Shown here piece by piece: positions 1-8,842 of a stretch of 64,000 bases of DNA. The stretch spans positions 16,436 to 80,435 of the forward strand of contig CAMWQW010000019.1 of the NCBI GenBank assembly GCA_947176505.1, given 5' to 3'. Within the stretch, counting starts at the first letter, position 1. Each line of letters begins with the position of its first letter. The position numbers and the translations under genes are program-made. This DNA is from an uncultured Lachnospiraceae bacterium (GTDB lineage Bacteria > Bacillota > Clostridia > Lachnospirales > Lachnospiraceae). The notes beneath the pieces are model-generated. The model was not told where the DNA came from and searched no databases. It worked only from the letters and a program-made list of their open reading frames with translations.

Positions 1-1276
1 TTCTGCTTCGTGATCTGGATTTGTCCACCATGTAGAATGCCTGCGTAATCTTTGACACTTCTTCCTCCGGGATGCCGATACCGTAATCTCTGACGGTAAA
101 CCTGTATCCCTCCGCTTCCGAATGTCCTTCCACTTCAATTCTGCTTCCTTGTTCTGATGCCTTGCAGGCATTATCTAAAAGATTCACGAGCACTGTCTGA
201 ATCAGACTGAAATCCGCCATTACATACGCCTCCTCGTAAGTAAACGCAAACTCCATGCTCCTATTCGGAAGAAACATGCTGCGAAGATACTCAAATAAGG
301 CTGTCACCGGCATTCTCTGGAGCTTTGCCCCTTCTTTCTTCGTCACGATAATATCCAGAAGACGCAACGACATTGCTTCGAGTCTTTTTCCCTCTGTATA
401 AATATAATTGGCAGAAAGAAGGCTCTTCTCTTCATCCAGCTTTCTTGAACGCAGCATATCGGCATAACCAATAATAGAAGTAAGCGGCGTTTTTAATTCA
501 TGCGCAAAAGCGCCCACGAAGTCTTCTCGCGCCTGCACTTCGTCCTCCAACTGTCCAATCGTCTTCTCTAGTTCTTCCGACATATGGTTGAAGTCCTGCG
601 TCAGCTGTCCCAACTCATCACTGCTGACCTGTTTCGCGCGGTAACTGTAATCGCCGGCAGCCATCTCTTTCGTCGCCCTCATCAGAAGCCTAATCGGCTT
701 AGTCAGCTGTGAGGAAATAAAGTACATAATCACAATGCCGAGAACAAGCATGAGCATCATCAACCGTCTGTATACAGTAAATCCCATTTTCCGCTCCTCA
801 AACACCTGTGATACATCCCTGAGTGTTTCCAGATACAGTACTCTTCCAAGTGCATTGACACTGCTGGACGTCTGGATATAGTAATGCTCTCCCAATTGAA
901 TCACACGATACGAATACCTGTTTTCCTCCGTGGAAGCCAGCAGCTCTCCGTCCGTCTCAAATCCGTCACTGGCATAGAGAATATTCTTGCTTTCATCGGA
1001 AAGTCTGATCAATCGTCCTGTTCCCTGTCCGCGTGCTTCCAGATTGGAAGCAATCTGCTCTACCGAGCTGTCCTGCAGCAGGTCATATTTCACCGGAACA
1101 TTGAGCGCCGCCGTCTCAAATGCAAACCGTAAAATGCTGTTCTCATCAAGCGCCTGACCGGCTTCCCTCTCCAGCGAAGTCTCAAACACATAATTCACAA
1201 AATAGAACCCACTAAGACCAAGTGTGAGAGCTATGATAATCGTAGTCCACAGTAAAAGTTTTTGGGAAAATTTCAT
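1..1276 (-). CDS. Sensor histidine kinase (3' end cut by window edge)
   Basis: Membrane histidine kinase of a two-component system; it should autophosphorylate on His and pass phosphate to the response regulator just upstream. The translation begins MKFSQKLLLWTT, with a first membrane segment, an extracytoplasmic sensor region of roughly 130 residues, a second membrane segment, a HAMP linker (PIRLLMRATKEMAAGDY), the HisKA H-box (FAHELKTPLTSIIGY) and a HATPase N-box (LLDNACKAS). The G-boxes and C-terminus lie beyond position 1. The start at 1276 follows the response-regulator stop by about 27 bp, so the two are co-transcribed. Family assignment is secure; the signal sensed is unknown. Confidence 0.93.
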   Translation of the reverse strand, partial: MKFSQKLLLWTTIIIALTLGLSGFYFVNYVFETSLEREAGQALDENSILRFAFETAALNVPVKYDLLQDSSVEQIASNLEARGQGTGRLIRLSDESKNILYASDGFETDGELLASTEENRYSYRVIQLGEHYYIQTSSSVNALGRVLYLETLRDVSQVFEERKMGFTVYRRLMMLMLVLGIVIMYFISSQLTKPIRLLMRATKEMAAGDYSYRAKQVSSDELGQLTQDFNHMSEELEKTIGQLEDEVQAREDFVGAFAHELKTPLTSIIGYADMLRSRKLDEEKSLLSANYIYTEGKRLEAMSLRLLDIIVTKKEGAKLQRMPVTALFEYLRSMFLPNRSMEFAFTYEEAYVMADFSLIQTVLVNLLDNACKASEQGSRIEVEGHSEAEGYRFTVRDYGIGIPEEEVSKITQAFYMVDKSRSRSR

Positions 1277-1303
1277 CTCAATCTCCACGTGTGATTTTCA
1301 CAC

Positions 1304-1993
1304 TTAATTACATGCTGCTCTGTTTTTCGAGTTTGCGGAGCTAATCTCCAGCCGATATCCTACCTTGTATACTGCTACAAGATTTTTCTCCCATCCCAGC
1401 TTCTTTCTGAGCCTCTGTACATGAAGATCTAACGTTCTGCTGTTGGCATAATACTCGTCGTCCCATACTTTTTCATACAGGTTCTCACGAAACAAAGCTA
1501 CATTTATGTTCTCTGCGAAAAGCATCAACAAATCAAACTCTTTGCTGGTAAGCGGCACAGGATTTCCTGACCGTGTCACCCGTCTCGCCTCTATGTCAAT
1601 CTCAATCTCGCCGACGGTAAGTTTCTTCTCCGCCTTGTTATATCTGCGCAGAACCGCTTCCACTCTTGCAAGAAGCTCCGTCACATCAAAAGGCTTAATC
1701 AAGTAATCGTCCGCCCCAAGCTTTAGTCCTTTTACTCGATCCCTTACTTCATGCTTTGCCGAGATAAAAATAACCGGAACTTTATATGGTTTTATGTAAT
1801 CCATCACGTCATAGCCATCCGCACCCGGCAGCATAATGTCGAGAAGTACCAAGTCAAATGTATTGTTCTCAACTGCATCTATTGCCGCCAGCCCGTCCTG
1901 TACTGCCGTACAGGAATATCCTGCCGCCGACAGGTTCATATCAATCAAATCACAAATCGGCTTTTCATCATCTACAATCAGTATCTTAATCAT
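1304..1993 (-). CDS. OmpR/PhoB-family response regulator
   Basis: DNA-binding response regulator, partner of the adjacent kinase. The receiver domain occupies about residues 1-115, with acidic pocket D8/D9, phosphoacceptor D52 (LLDIMLP) and K100 (IKPFD). A winged-helix Trans_reg_C domain follows (LTSKEFDLLMLFAEN, then LHVQRLRKKLG). The ATG at 1993 is preferred over one 21 bp further upstream: it overlaps the stop of the preceding VCBS-like gene in an ATGA arrangement and has a GGAG-rich sequence just before it, implying translational coupling. The usual Thr/Ser switch residue is Ser78 (FISAK). Confidence 0.93.
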   Translation of the reverse strand: MIKILIVDDEKPICDLIDMNLSAAGYSCTAVQDGLAAIDAVENNTFDLVLLDIMLPGADGYDVMDYIKPYKVPVIFISAKHEVRDRVKGLKLGADDYLIKPFDVTELLARVEAVLRRYNKAEKKLTVGEIEIDIEARRVTRSGNPVPLTSKEFDLLMLFAENINVALFRENLYEKVWDDEYYANSRTLDLHVQRLRKKLGWEKNLVAVYKVGYRLEISSANSKNRAACN

Positions 1994-3159
1994 GTCTCCG
2001 GACTCCACCCCCAATAAGCTCTCGCCTTCTCTACAAGTCCTGCAACTGTATCTTCATCGCTGCATATTACTTTCTTCTTCACTTCCGTATCCGTCTCGAA
2101 TCCACCGGTACGCTGATAATAAATCTCATAATCGCTCTTAATAAGTACCTCGTTATTATTGCCTGCATAGCTGTATCTTGCCAGCACCAGTATATCCTTC
2201 ATGCCGTCCCCGTCAATATCCCTGCAGGCAATCCCCTTGAGTGCGTACAGATTATCGAAATCACCCATTGGTTGGAAACTCCACACAATATTTCCCTGCT
2301 CGTTCACAAGATAAATCATAAATGTAGCAAACTCTGCCATCGTGTATGTTCCCGGCATCACTTCCAGATACCCCAGCTTCTCAAACTGTCTGGAATAATC
2401 CTGTTCGGCGGTAATCACAAAACCGTTGCGTAAAAGTTCTCTTTTGGTGGATGCCGTGTAGAGAAATTCCGTTGAACGTCCGTCTCTGACATAAGCGATA
2501 ATACTCTCTGCGCTCTTGTTCATCCCAAATCGGTTAATCTTATCGGAAATACGGTAGTCCCGATAAAACCCTTCGTCTCCCTGAAACAGCACGTCCCCCA
2601 CCTTATAGGTCTTGCCCGAATAAGAACCGGTCTTGTTCCTGCAATCCGCAATCAGTATGATATCCATTCTGCCGTCTCTGTTTAAATCCTGAAAAGAAAC
2701 TGCACATATGGCACGTACCGGTTGTTCTAAACTACCGATATTCCAACTGTTGACGGCAAGTTGATCCGTCCTGTACACCACCGTTCCGTCTTCTTTTGTA
2801 AAAAACAAGGCAAGACGATGATAGTTTTCTTCCATCGCCGGCACAAGAAAAACCTCTCCGAAACATTTCGTCTCAATCGGGAAAATCTGATTATCTATCA
2901 CGCGAAATCCATTGTCATTAATCTCCCACTGCCTCTCTATGGCGTTAAGCCTCGCCTGATAGTCTTCGTAGTCAGCAAGAAGCTGACGGTCAGACTCCTG
3001 CTGTTTTAACAATTCATCCTCTATGGCGCTCTTGTCAACTGCACTGACATACAGCGGACAAAAACCGGATATCAAAACCGCCAGACAGAGAAAAACGGTA
3101 AACACTATGAAATTAGTTTTTGTCCCTATTACTTTGGTAAATTGATTTTTCTTCTGCAC
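1990..3159 (-). CDS. Exported VCBS/FG-GAP-like protein upstream of a two-component system
   Basis: A 389-residue protein with an N-terminal hydrophobic segment (FIVFTVFLCLAVLISG), so it is exported or anchored outside the membrane. A short helical stretch follows, then a beta-rich domain with two calcium-loop-like motifs typical of FG-GAP/VCBS repeats: DLNRDGRMDIILIAD and DIDGDGMKDILVLA. No catalytic residues were recognised. It is the first gene of the unit and overlaps the response-regulator start by 4 bp, so it probably helps the kinase sense something at the surface; that role is inference. Between its start and the purB stop there is only about 50 bp. Confidence 0.75.
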   Translation of the reverse strand: MQKKNQFTKVIGTKTNFIVFTVFLCLAVLISGFCPLYVSAVDKSAIEDELLKQQESDRQLLADYEDYQARLNAIERQWEINDNGFRVIDNQIFPIETKCFGEVFLVPAMEENYHRLALFFTKEDGTVVYRTDQLAVNSWNIGSLEQPVRAICAVSFQDLNRDGRMDIILIADCRNKTGSYSGKTYKVGDVLFQGDEGFYRDYRISDKINRFGMNKSAESIIAYVRDGRSTEFLYTASTKRELLRNGFVITAEQDYSRQFEKLGYLEVMPGTYTMAEFATFMIYLVNEQGNIVWSFQPMGDFDNLYALKGIACRDIDGDGMKDILVLARYSYAGNNNEVLIKSDYEIYYQRTGGFETDTEVKKKVICSDEDTVAGLVEKARAYWGWSPET

Positions 3160-3207
3160 ACTGCCACCGGTTTTCCTTTGTAGGAGCCTTTATGGCTCTC
3201 TTATCGC

Positions 3208-4659
3208 CTATACATTAATCTCCGCTTTTACGCCAAGCAGCTCCTTATTTTCTTCCAGTATCGGGTTCACAACCTCCGACAGGAATTTCTCCACCTGAAG
3301 GGGAGCTCGTCCCACATATCTGGACGGATCCATCGTCTTTGATAAATCTTCCTGCGTCAAATTAAAAGCAGGGTCAGCAGCAATCAGCTCAAGGAGATTA
3401 TTTTCCTTACCTTCGCGCTTCACATTAGCTCCTGCCTCCATGGACAGCTCTCTGATCTTCTCATGCAGTTCCTGACGATTACCTCCCATCTTCACGGCAT
3501 CCATCATGATATTCTCCGTCGCCATAAAGGGCAGTTCGCTCATCAGGCGCTTCGTGATAACTTTATCATAAACTACCAGTCCATCCACTACGTTCAGGCA
3601 TAAGTCAAGAATGCCGTCAACTGCCAGAAACGCCTCCGGAATGGACAGTCTCTTATTGGCTGAATCGTCTAATGTTCTCTCAAACCACTGTGTAGCAGAA
3701 GTAATTGCCGGGTTTAATGCATCTATCATCACATATCTGGACAGAGACGCGATACGCTCGCTTCTCATCGGATTTCTCTTGTATGCCATGGCTGAAGAAC
3801 CAATCTGACTCTTCTCAAAAGGCTCTTCCACTTCTTTCAAATGCTGCAGCAGCCGGATATCGTTGGACATCTTATGCGCCGATGCTGCAATACCTGCAAG
3901 CACGTTACATACCCTTGTATCAACTTTACGGGAATAGGTCTGTCCGGACACCGGATAGCATTTCTCAAATCCCATCTTCCCTGCAATCATCGGGTCAATC
4001 TTGTCAATCGTCTCCTGATCGCCGTCAAACAATTCGAGAAATGAAGCCTGCGTTCCCGTCGTTCCTTTGGAACCGAGCAGCTTCATAGTGGACAGCACAT
4101 AGTCTAAGTCCTCCAAGTCAAGGCAGAACTCCTGTGTCCACAGCGTTGCTCTCTTACCGACAGTCGTGGGCTGAGCCGGCTGAAAATGGGTAAATGCAAG
4201 AGTCGGCAAATTCTTATACTGCCCTGCAAACTTCGCAAGCTCCGCAATAACGTTCACCAGTTTCTTCTTCACTAATCTCAAAGCTTCCGTCATCACAATA
4301 ATATCCGTGTTATCTCCCACATAGCAGGAGGTAGCACCCAGATGGATAATACCCGCTGCCTTCGGGCACTGCTGTCCGTAAGCATAGACATGGCTCATCA
4401 CGTCATGACGCACTTCTTTCTCTCGGGCTTTTGCCACGTCATAATTAATGTCTTCGGCATGCGCCTTTAACTCATCAATCTGTTCTTGCGTAATGACCGG
4501 CTCCCCGTTCTGGCAAAGCCCTAGCTCCATCTCCGTCTCAGCCAAAGCAATCCACAGCTTCCTCCACGTCCTGAATTTCATATCAGGTGAGAAAATATAC
4601 TGCATCTCCTTGCTTGCATAGCGCTCCGATAACGGGCTTACATATTTGTCTGTACTCAT
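3208..4659 (-). CDS. purB: Adenylosuccinate lyase
   Basis: Cytosolic lyase of purine synthesis: it splits SAICAR to AICAR plus fumarate and adenylosuccinate to AMP plus fumarate. Family marks are the N-terminal SPLSERYAS, the HDVMSHVYAYG region with a catalytic His, THFQPAQPTTVGKR, and the mobile signature loop SSAMAYKRNPMRSERI carrying the catalytic Ser. The ATG at 4659 (MSTDKY) has an AGGAG site and gives 483 residues, normal for the family; an in-frame start 31 codons further upstream lacks support. purF lies about 1.5 kb upstream on the same strand but is separated by unrelated genes. Confidence 0.97.
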   Translation of the reverse strand: MSTDKYVSPLSERYASKEMQYIFSPDMKFRTWRKLWIALAETEMELGLCQNGEPVITQEQIDELKAHAEDINYDVAKAREKEVRHDVMSHVYAYGQQCPKAAGIIHLGATSCYVGDNTDIIVMTEALRLVKKKLVNVIAELAKFAGQYKNLPTLAFTHFQPAQPTTVGKRATLWTQEFCLDLEDLDYVLSTMKLLGSKGTTGTQASFLELFDGDQETIDKIDPMIAGKMGFEKCYPVSGQTYSRKVDTRVCNVLAGIAASAHKMSNDIRLLQHLKEVEEPFEKSQIGSSAMAYKRNPMRSERIASLSRYVMIDALNPAITSATQWFERTLDDSANKRLSIPEAFLAVDGILDLCLNVVDGLVVYDKVITKRLMSELPFMATENIMMDAVKMGGNRQELHEKIRELSMEAGANVKREGKENNLLELIAADPAFNLTQEDLSKTMDPSRYVGRAPLQVEKFLSEVVNPILEENKELLGVKAEINV

Positions 4660-4808
4660 AGCTTTTCTCCTGTTCTTCTGAGTTATATTTCTCCCTTTTC
4701 GGAAAAGTGTTCCTGCTGTATAAAACTTGAAATATAATATATATTCCTGCATTAATTACTGATTTTGCATTCACTTAACAGTCCTGCAAACGGGAAGTTA
4801 CATTGCTG

Positions 4809-5120
4809 TTATTTTTTCAGAAAATCGCTAAATTCTTTCAATTCCTTTTTTGTATCTTCTGAAAGTCTGTTATATGCTGTATCATGAATTGCTCCCTCTA
4901 ATGTATATAAATGTACCAGACACACATTTGGATATTTCTGCTTTAGCTTAAGACTTGATTATAAAATATTTGCATGCTGCCTACAATGTATTTTTATAAG
5001 CGCATTTTTCATAGGTACACAATTCCGGAAAGGGAGTTGTATTGTTAATTTCATCGCAAACGCATCACATAAATATTGTAGCACAATATGCGTATACTGT
5101 GCGAACTGAATAAAATATCT
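4809..5120 (-). pseudogene. Decayed gene fragment with in-frame stop
   Basis: One minus-strand frame stays readable from just after the kinase-like gene's stop down to a TAA at 4809-4811, broken by a single in-frame TAA at 4959-4961. On both sides of that stop the translation looks like real helical protein (QYTHIVLQYLCDAFAMKL before; KYPNVCLVHLYTLEGAIHD and TKKELKEFSDFLKK after). A single C-to-T change would turn Gln (CAA) into that stop. No start codon with a ribosome binding site was found. I do not recognise the family. It fills the otherwise gene-free gap between purB and the kinase-like gene. Confidence 0.45.
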
Positions 5121-5690
5121 TCAAGAATGTTCTTTCATATATTGTAAAAATTCCGGAGTTTTCGACCAGTATTTTATGCCCCAATTTTCAAAATTCCATT
5201 CATCCATATACTCATTACATTCAAAATCAATATAATATACTTCCTCATTCTGAACCACAAAATTGGTCGGAAAATAGTCTATATTTGTGTGAGCAGCATA
5301 TAGTAAAGTACACATATGATGCAACTGATCAAGATAGGTAGATTTCATCTTATCCTGCAAAACCAATTCATAAATTGTATCACCATCAATAAATTCCTTC
5401 AGAATCCGCTCATTTTCAATATCAACATCCACCATATCCGGAATCTTTATTCCTATTTGCTTTAAACGGTTATAATCGTTTATCTCAGCTTCCATCTTAT
5501 TGCCAAATTGATAATAATCACAGGGTTCATGATGGATTTGTTTCAAGACGTATTTTTCTGCCTGATTTGTCGCCAGATAAGAATATCCGCCCTTTCCTTT
5601 TCCCAACAGTTTTAATATTGTATATTCTTTTCCGTTTAAAAGCATCATATTATTGTTCATAATCGCTGTCCTCTTCTCAACTGTCTTCAT
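5121..5690 (-). CDS. Small protein-kinase-like protein
   Basis: A 189-residue protein with a minimal kinase fold. It has a glycine-rich loop (LLGKGKGGYSYLA), a Lys in the VLKQIH strand, a hinge-like segment (LKEFIDGDTIYEL), a catalytic-loop-like stretch (HTNIDYFPTNFVV) and a metal-binding IDFE in place of DFG. The HTNxDxxPTNF order resembles RIO/Bud32 or aminoglycoside-phosphotransferase-like kinases rather than eukaryote-type Hanks kinases. No membrane segment is present. It starts 12 bp after the DUF3795 gene with GGAGAAAG in front of the ATG, so the two are probably one transcript. Substrate unknown. Confidence 0.7.
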   Translation of the reverse strand: MKTVEKRTAIMNNNMMLLNGKEYTILKLLGKGKGGYSYLATNQAEKYVLKQIHHEPCDYYQFGNKMEAEINDYNRLKQIGIKIPDMVDVDIENERILKEFIDGDTIYELVLQDKMKSTYLDQLHHMCTLLYAAHTNIDYFPTNFVVQNEEVYYIDFECNEYMDEWNFENWGIKYWSKTPEFLQYMKEHS

Positions 5691-5702
5691 TTTCTTTCTC
5701 CA

Positions 5703-6080
5703 TTACATCCGTTCTCCTGTTCTGATAAAATCAATCAACTCCTCTATATCTTCAAAATCATCATAGTCGCCATGGAATCCATCCCTGTGATAAATAATTC
5801 CGTTTTTTTCATTTCTTTCAAGGCAGTCGAGCAGAGTCTCAAGTCCATACCGTTTAGCAAACATCGTAAATGCGTACGGCTTAGTCTTTGACAGAAATCC
5901 CCTCCTGCAGTCATTTTCACATAAGAAACAATTGGATATTCCTTTTGCAAGAGAACAGTTTCGATTGTCACACCATTCTTTATCAGGGCATTCACCGGCA
6001 CTGCATCCGTTACAGCTATCGTTTTTTGAACATAAGCAACAAGCCAGTCCGCATCTTGCAATCTCAAGTTCTCTTTTCAT
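5703..6080 (-). CDS. DUF3795 cysteine-rich protein
   Basis: A 125-residue cytosolic protein packed with cysteines near its N-terminus: ARCGLACCLCSKNDSCNGC, followed by further Cys in CPDKEWCDNRNCSLAKG and CFLCENDC. This spacing is typical of DUF3795 proteins, thought to bind zinc or another metal; the function is unknown. The ATG at 6080 is chosen because GAGGGA precedes it; an earlier in-frame start adds 17 unlikely residues. The C-terminus is acidic (DYDDFEDIEELIDFIR). It sits between purF and the small kinase-like gene on the same strand. Confidence 0.8.
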   Translation of the reverse strand: MKRELEIARCGLACCLCSKNDSCNGCSAGECPDKEWCDNRNCSLAKGISNCFLCENDCRRGFLSKTKPYAFTMFAKRYGLETLLDCLERNEKNGIIYHRDGFHGDYDDFEDIEELIDFIRTGERM

Positions 6081-6152
6081 TCTAATCCCTCTTTCATTTC
6101 TCCTCTTCATTATGGAAAACGTGCAACGCACGGCTCACAATTCTATTGTTTC

Positions 6153-7589
6153 TCAGCGTTCATACTCTCCTCTGATGTCTTCCTCCGGCGGCGTAAGCGG
6201 ATACTGTCCCGTAAAGCAGCCTTTACAGATTTCCAGACCGTCAACAATTTCTTCTAATCGTTCCATCTTAAGATAACCGAGAGAATCCGCACCGATAATC
6301 TTACAAATCTCCTCCACGGAACGTTCATAGGCAATTAACTGCTCTCTTGCCGGCACATCCGTACCGAAATAGCATGGGTATAAAAATGGTGGAGAGCTCA
6401 CTCTCATATGTACTTCTTTTGCCCCAGCTTCCCGCAGCATTTTGACGATACGGTCCGAAGTTGTCCCTCTGACAATCGAATCATCTATCATAATAATGCG
6501 CTTACCGTTTACCGCCTCTTTGACCGCATTAAGCTTAACCTGAACGCTGCTCTCACGGCTCTTCTGCCCCGGCTTGATAAAAGTCCGTCCTACATAGGTG
6601 TTTTTCACGAATGCTTGTCCGTACGGGATACCGGACTGCATCGAATATCCCAAAGCCGCACAGTTGCCTGACTCCGGCACGCCCACCACCAAATCCGCTT
6701 CCACAGGTGAATCCATTGCGAGAAATCTGCCTGCCATGACACGGGAGTTATAGACGCTGACACCGTCAATACGACTGTCCGGTCTGGCAAAATATATATA
6801 CTCGAAGATACATCTTCCATGCTGCTTTCTCGGAAGACACATGTTCCTATTCGATTCAAGTCCTTTGTCCGGCGAAATCGTAACAATCTCTCCCGGCTCC
6901 ACATCTCTTACAAATTCTGCACCGATGGTATCAAGAGCACAGGTTTCCGAAGCGAAGATGTATGCATTGTCCCTCTTTCCGATACAAAGCGGTTTAAATC
7001 CGTAAGGATCTCTTGCTCCGATTAACTTGCGGGGCGACATGACTACCAGTGAGTAGGCACCTTTCATCTTATACATGGCGCGTCCCACAGCCTCCTCCAC
7101 GCTCTTACTGTTTAACCGTTCTCTGGCAATATGATAAGCGATGACTTCCGAGTCTATCGTCGTCTGAAAAATCGCGCCGGAATATTCCAGTTCATGCCGA
7201 AGTTCAGCCGCATTGATTAAATTGCCGTTATGTGAAAGTCCCAATGTTCCTTTTACATAATTTAACACTAACGGCTGAGCGTTTTCTCTTGTACTGCTGC
7301 CCGTTGTCGAATAACGGACATGCCCGACACCGATATCGCCTTTTAATTTCTCCAGTGTTTCCGGGGTAAAGTTCTCGTTTAAAAGCCCCATCTCCTTAGT
7401 GCTTAGCACTTTTCCTTTGGGTCCGGCAGTGTCACTGACCGCAATGCCGCAGCTTTCCTGCCCTCTGTGCTGCAATGCGAATAACCCATAATAGATTGTG
7501 GACGCCACGTCGCCGCCGTCAAAATCATAGATACCGAATACACCGCACTCCTCACCTAACTTGTCTGTCTGCTCTGTCTTTGTGCTCAT
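6153..7589 (-). CDS. purF: Amidophosphoribosyltransferase
   Basis: First committed enzyme of purine synthesis: PRPP plus glutamine gives 5-phosphoribosylamine. An N-terminal propeptide of 14 residues precedes the nucleophile Cys15 (EECGVFGIYDF), which must be exposed by processing in this class. The class II glutaminase domain has GHVRYSTTGS and LSHNGNL; the PRTase domain carries the PRPP loop IIMIDDSIVRGTTSDR. Cysteines near residues 255, 407 and 457 fit the Fe-S-containing Bacillus-type enzyme. The ATG at 7589 has GGAGAGG seven bases upstream; an in-frame TTG two codons earlier is less likely. It follows the coiled-coil membrane gene by 41 bp. Confidence 0.97.
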   Translation of the reverse strand: MSTKTEQTDKLGEECGVFGIYDFDGGDVASTIYYGLFALQHRGQESCGIAVSDTAGPKGKVLSTKEMGLLNENFTPETLEKLKGDIGVGHVRYSTTGSSTRENAQPLVLNYVKGTLGLSHNGNLINAAELRHELEYSGAIFQTTIDSEVIAYHIARERLNSKSVEEAVGRAMYKMKGAYSLVVMSPRKLIGARDPYGFKPLCIGKRDNAYIFASETCALDTIGAEFVRDVEPGEIVTISPDKGLESNRNMCLPRKQHGRCIFEYIYFARPDSRIDGVSVYNSRVMAGRFLAMDSPVEADLVVGVPESGNCAALGYSMQSGIPYGQAFVKNTYVGRTFIKPGQKSRESSVQVKLNAVKEAVNGKRIIMIDDSIVRGTTSDRIVKMLREAGAKEVHMRVSSPPFLYPCYFGTDVPAREQLIAYERSVEEICKIIGADSLGYLKMERLEEIVDGLEICKGCFTGQYPLTPPEEDIRGEYER

Positions 7590-7630
7590 TCCCAATCCTC
7601 TCCTGCGTTTTCACACAACATCCATACCTG

Positions 7631-8818
7631 CTATGATTTCGCAAACTTCTTCTCGTACTCCTCCACCGATGCCATAATCTCCTTGGCGTACTGCGGATAT
7701 TTCTCCACCAATGCCTTAATTTCTTTCTGTGAACCGCCCGCCACAACTTCTTTGTTATAATCCATCCGACGGCGCAGAGACTGCCTTCTGATAATCAGAT
7801 TATGACGTATCTCTACCATTTCCTTGTGATCCAGAATAGCCTCCGTCTGATGCAGCCACACTGCCGGGTCTTTAATCTGATACCTCTTTAAAATCTGCAA
7901 AAGCTCCTGTTCATTGTAGTCAAGATCCAACTCCGCTCTCCTGAATTTCTCGCGCTCCTCTTTTTCAATTTTATAATTTTCCCACAATTGCATCAGTTCC
8001 TGCGCACTGGATACGCCATACTTCAAATAAAGATAGTCTAACAGATTCGTATTGTTGACATATCGGATTTTGACTTTATTTTGCAACAGAATAATCTTAT
8101 TGATTCCGGTCTCCACACGGTGGAGTTCCTTTCTGGCATCCACATGTTTGACGTAAATCACTGTAATCGCAATCGCGGCAGCGGCAGCAGTCACCAGATA
8201 ACCGGCGTGAGTATCCATATCTAAGAAGAACTGCAACAGCAGCAGAAGCAGTATACAGAGTCCAAGCGCTGCCACACAGATAAACGCCATACCTCTCGTA
8301 TCCGATATGATATGCATCACTTCATTTTTCCGATACAGGTACGCATGCTTCTCGCCTTCCAGTCTGTTCAAGTCCTGTCTGATCAGATCCTGATAGTCTT
8401 CAGCCTCCGTAAGTTTTTGATAACCCTCTTCAACCTCATCGGCTATCCGCTCTATATGCTGGTACTTTTCATCACTAATCCTGCGGGGTCGTTCCATGAA
8501 ATCAGCTTTACTGTCCTGTAACAGTGACACTCTCTTTGCACATTCCTTAAGCTGTTCACTTTCCTCCGGAGGAAGCGCCTCTATCTCTTCCATATCCTTC
8601 AGATAAGATGTGACCATATCATACTCAAATGTTAAATTCTCCAATTCCCGCGTTGCATCCGCCATCCGCTCGAGGCAGTTCTTGACATAATCATTTCTCT
8701 GCTCTTTATTATGATAATCAATCTGATGGGAGACCTCTTCGTCCTCCCACTCCTCATCGTGTATGTCAGATTCATCACTTTTTCGAAACTTATTAATTAA
8801 ATTTTTAAACCAACCCAT
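7631..8818 (-). CDS. Coiled-coil membrane protein of the solenoid operon
   Basis: Unrecognised 395-residue protein. A very acidic N-terminus (SDIHDEEWEDEE) leads into a long charged helical region predicted to form coiled coil up to about residue 170. Two adjacent membrane segments follow (FICVAALGLCILLLLLLQFF and LVTAAAAAIAITVIYV), then a second coiled coil to the end. This is a helical hairpin in the membrane with both arms facing the same side, probably the cytoplasm. The start has GGAGACGG upstream. It is the last of four genes starting at 14662 and precedes purF. A scaffold or membrane anchor for its neighbours is inference only. Confidence 0.7.
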   Translation of the reverse strand: MGWFKNLINKFRKSDESDIHDEEWEDEEVSHQIDYHNKEQRNDYVKNCLERMADATRELENLTFEYDMVTSYLKDMEEIEALPPEESEQLKECAKRVSLLQDSKADFMERPRRISDEKYQHIERIADEVEEGYQKLTEAEDYQDLIRQDLNRLEGEKHAYLYRKNEVMHIISDTRGMAFICVAALGLCILLLLLLQFFLDMDTHAGYLVTAAAAAIAITVIYVKHVDARKELHRVETGINKIILLQNKVKIRYVNNTNLLDYLYLKYGVSSAQELMQLWENYKIEKEEREKFRRAELDLDYNEQELLQILKRYQIKDPAVWLHQTEAILDHKEMVEIRHNLIIRRQSLRRRMDYNKEVVAGGSQKEIKALVEKYPQYAKEIMASVEEYEKKFAKS

Positions 8819-8842
8819 TGCCGTCTCCGTTCAAATATACTT

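Noticed and set aside
3184-3198. Small GAGCC/GGCTC hairpin between purB and the VCBS-like gene
   Set aside because: Only a 5-bp stem with no T-run; too weak to call a terminator.
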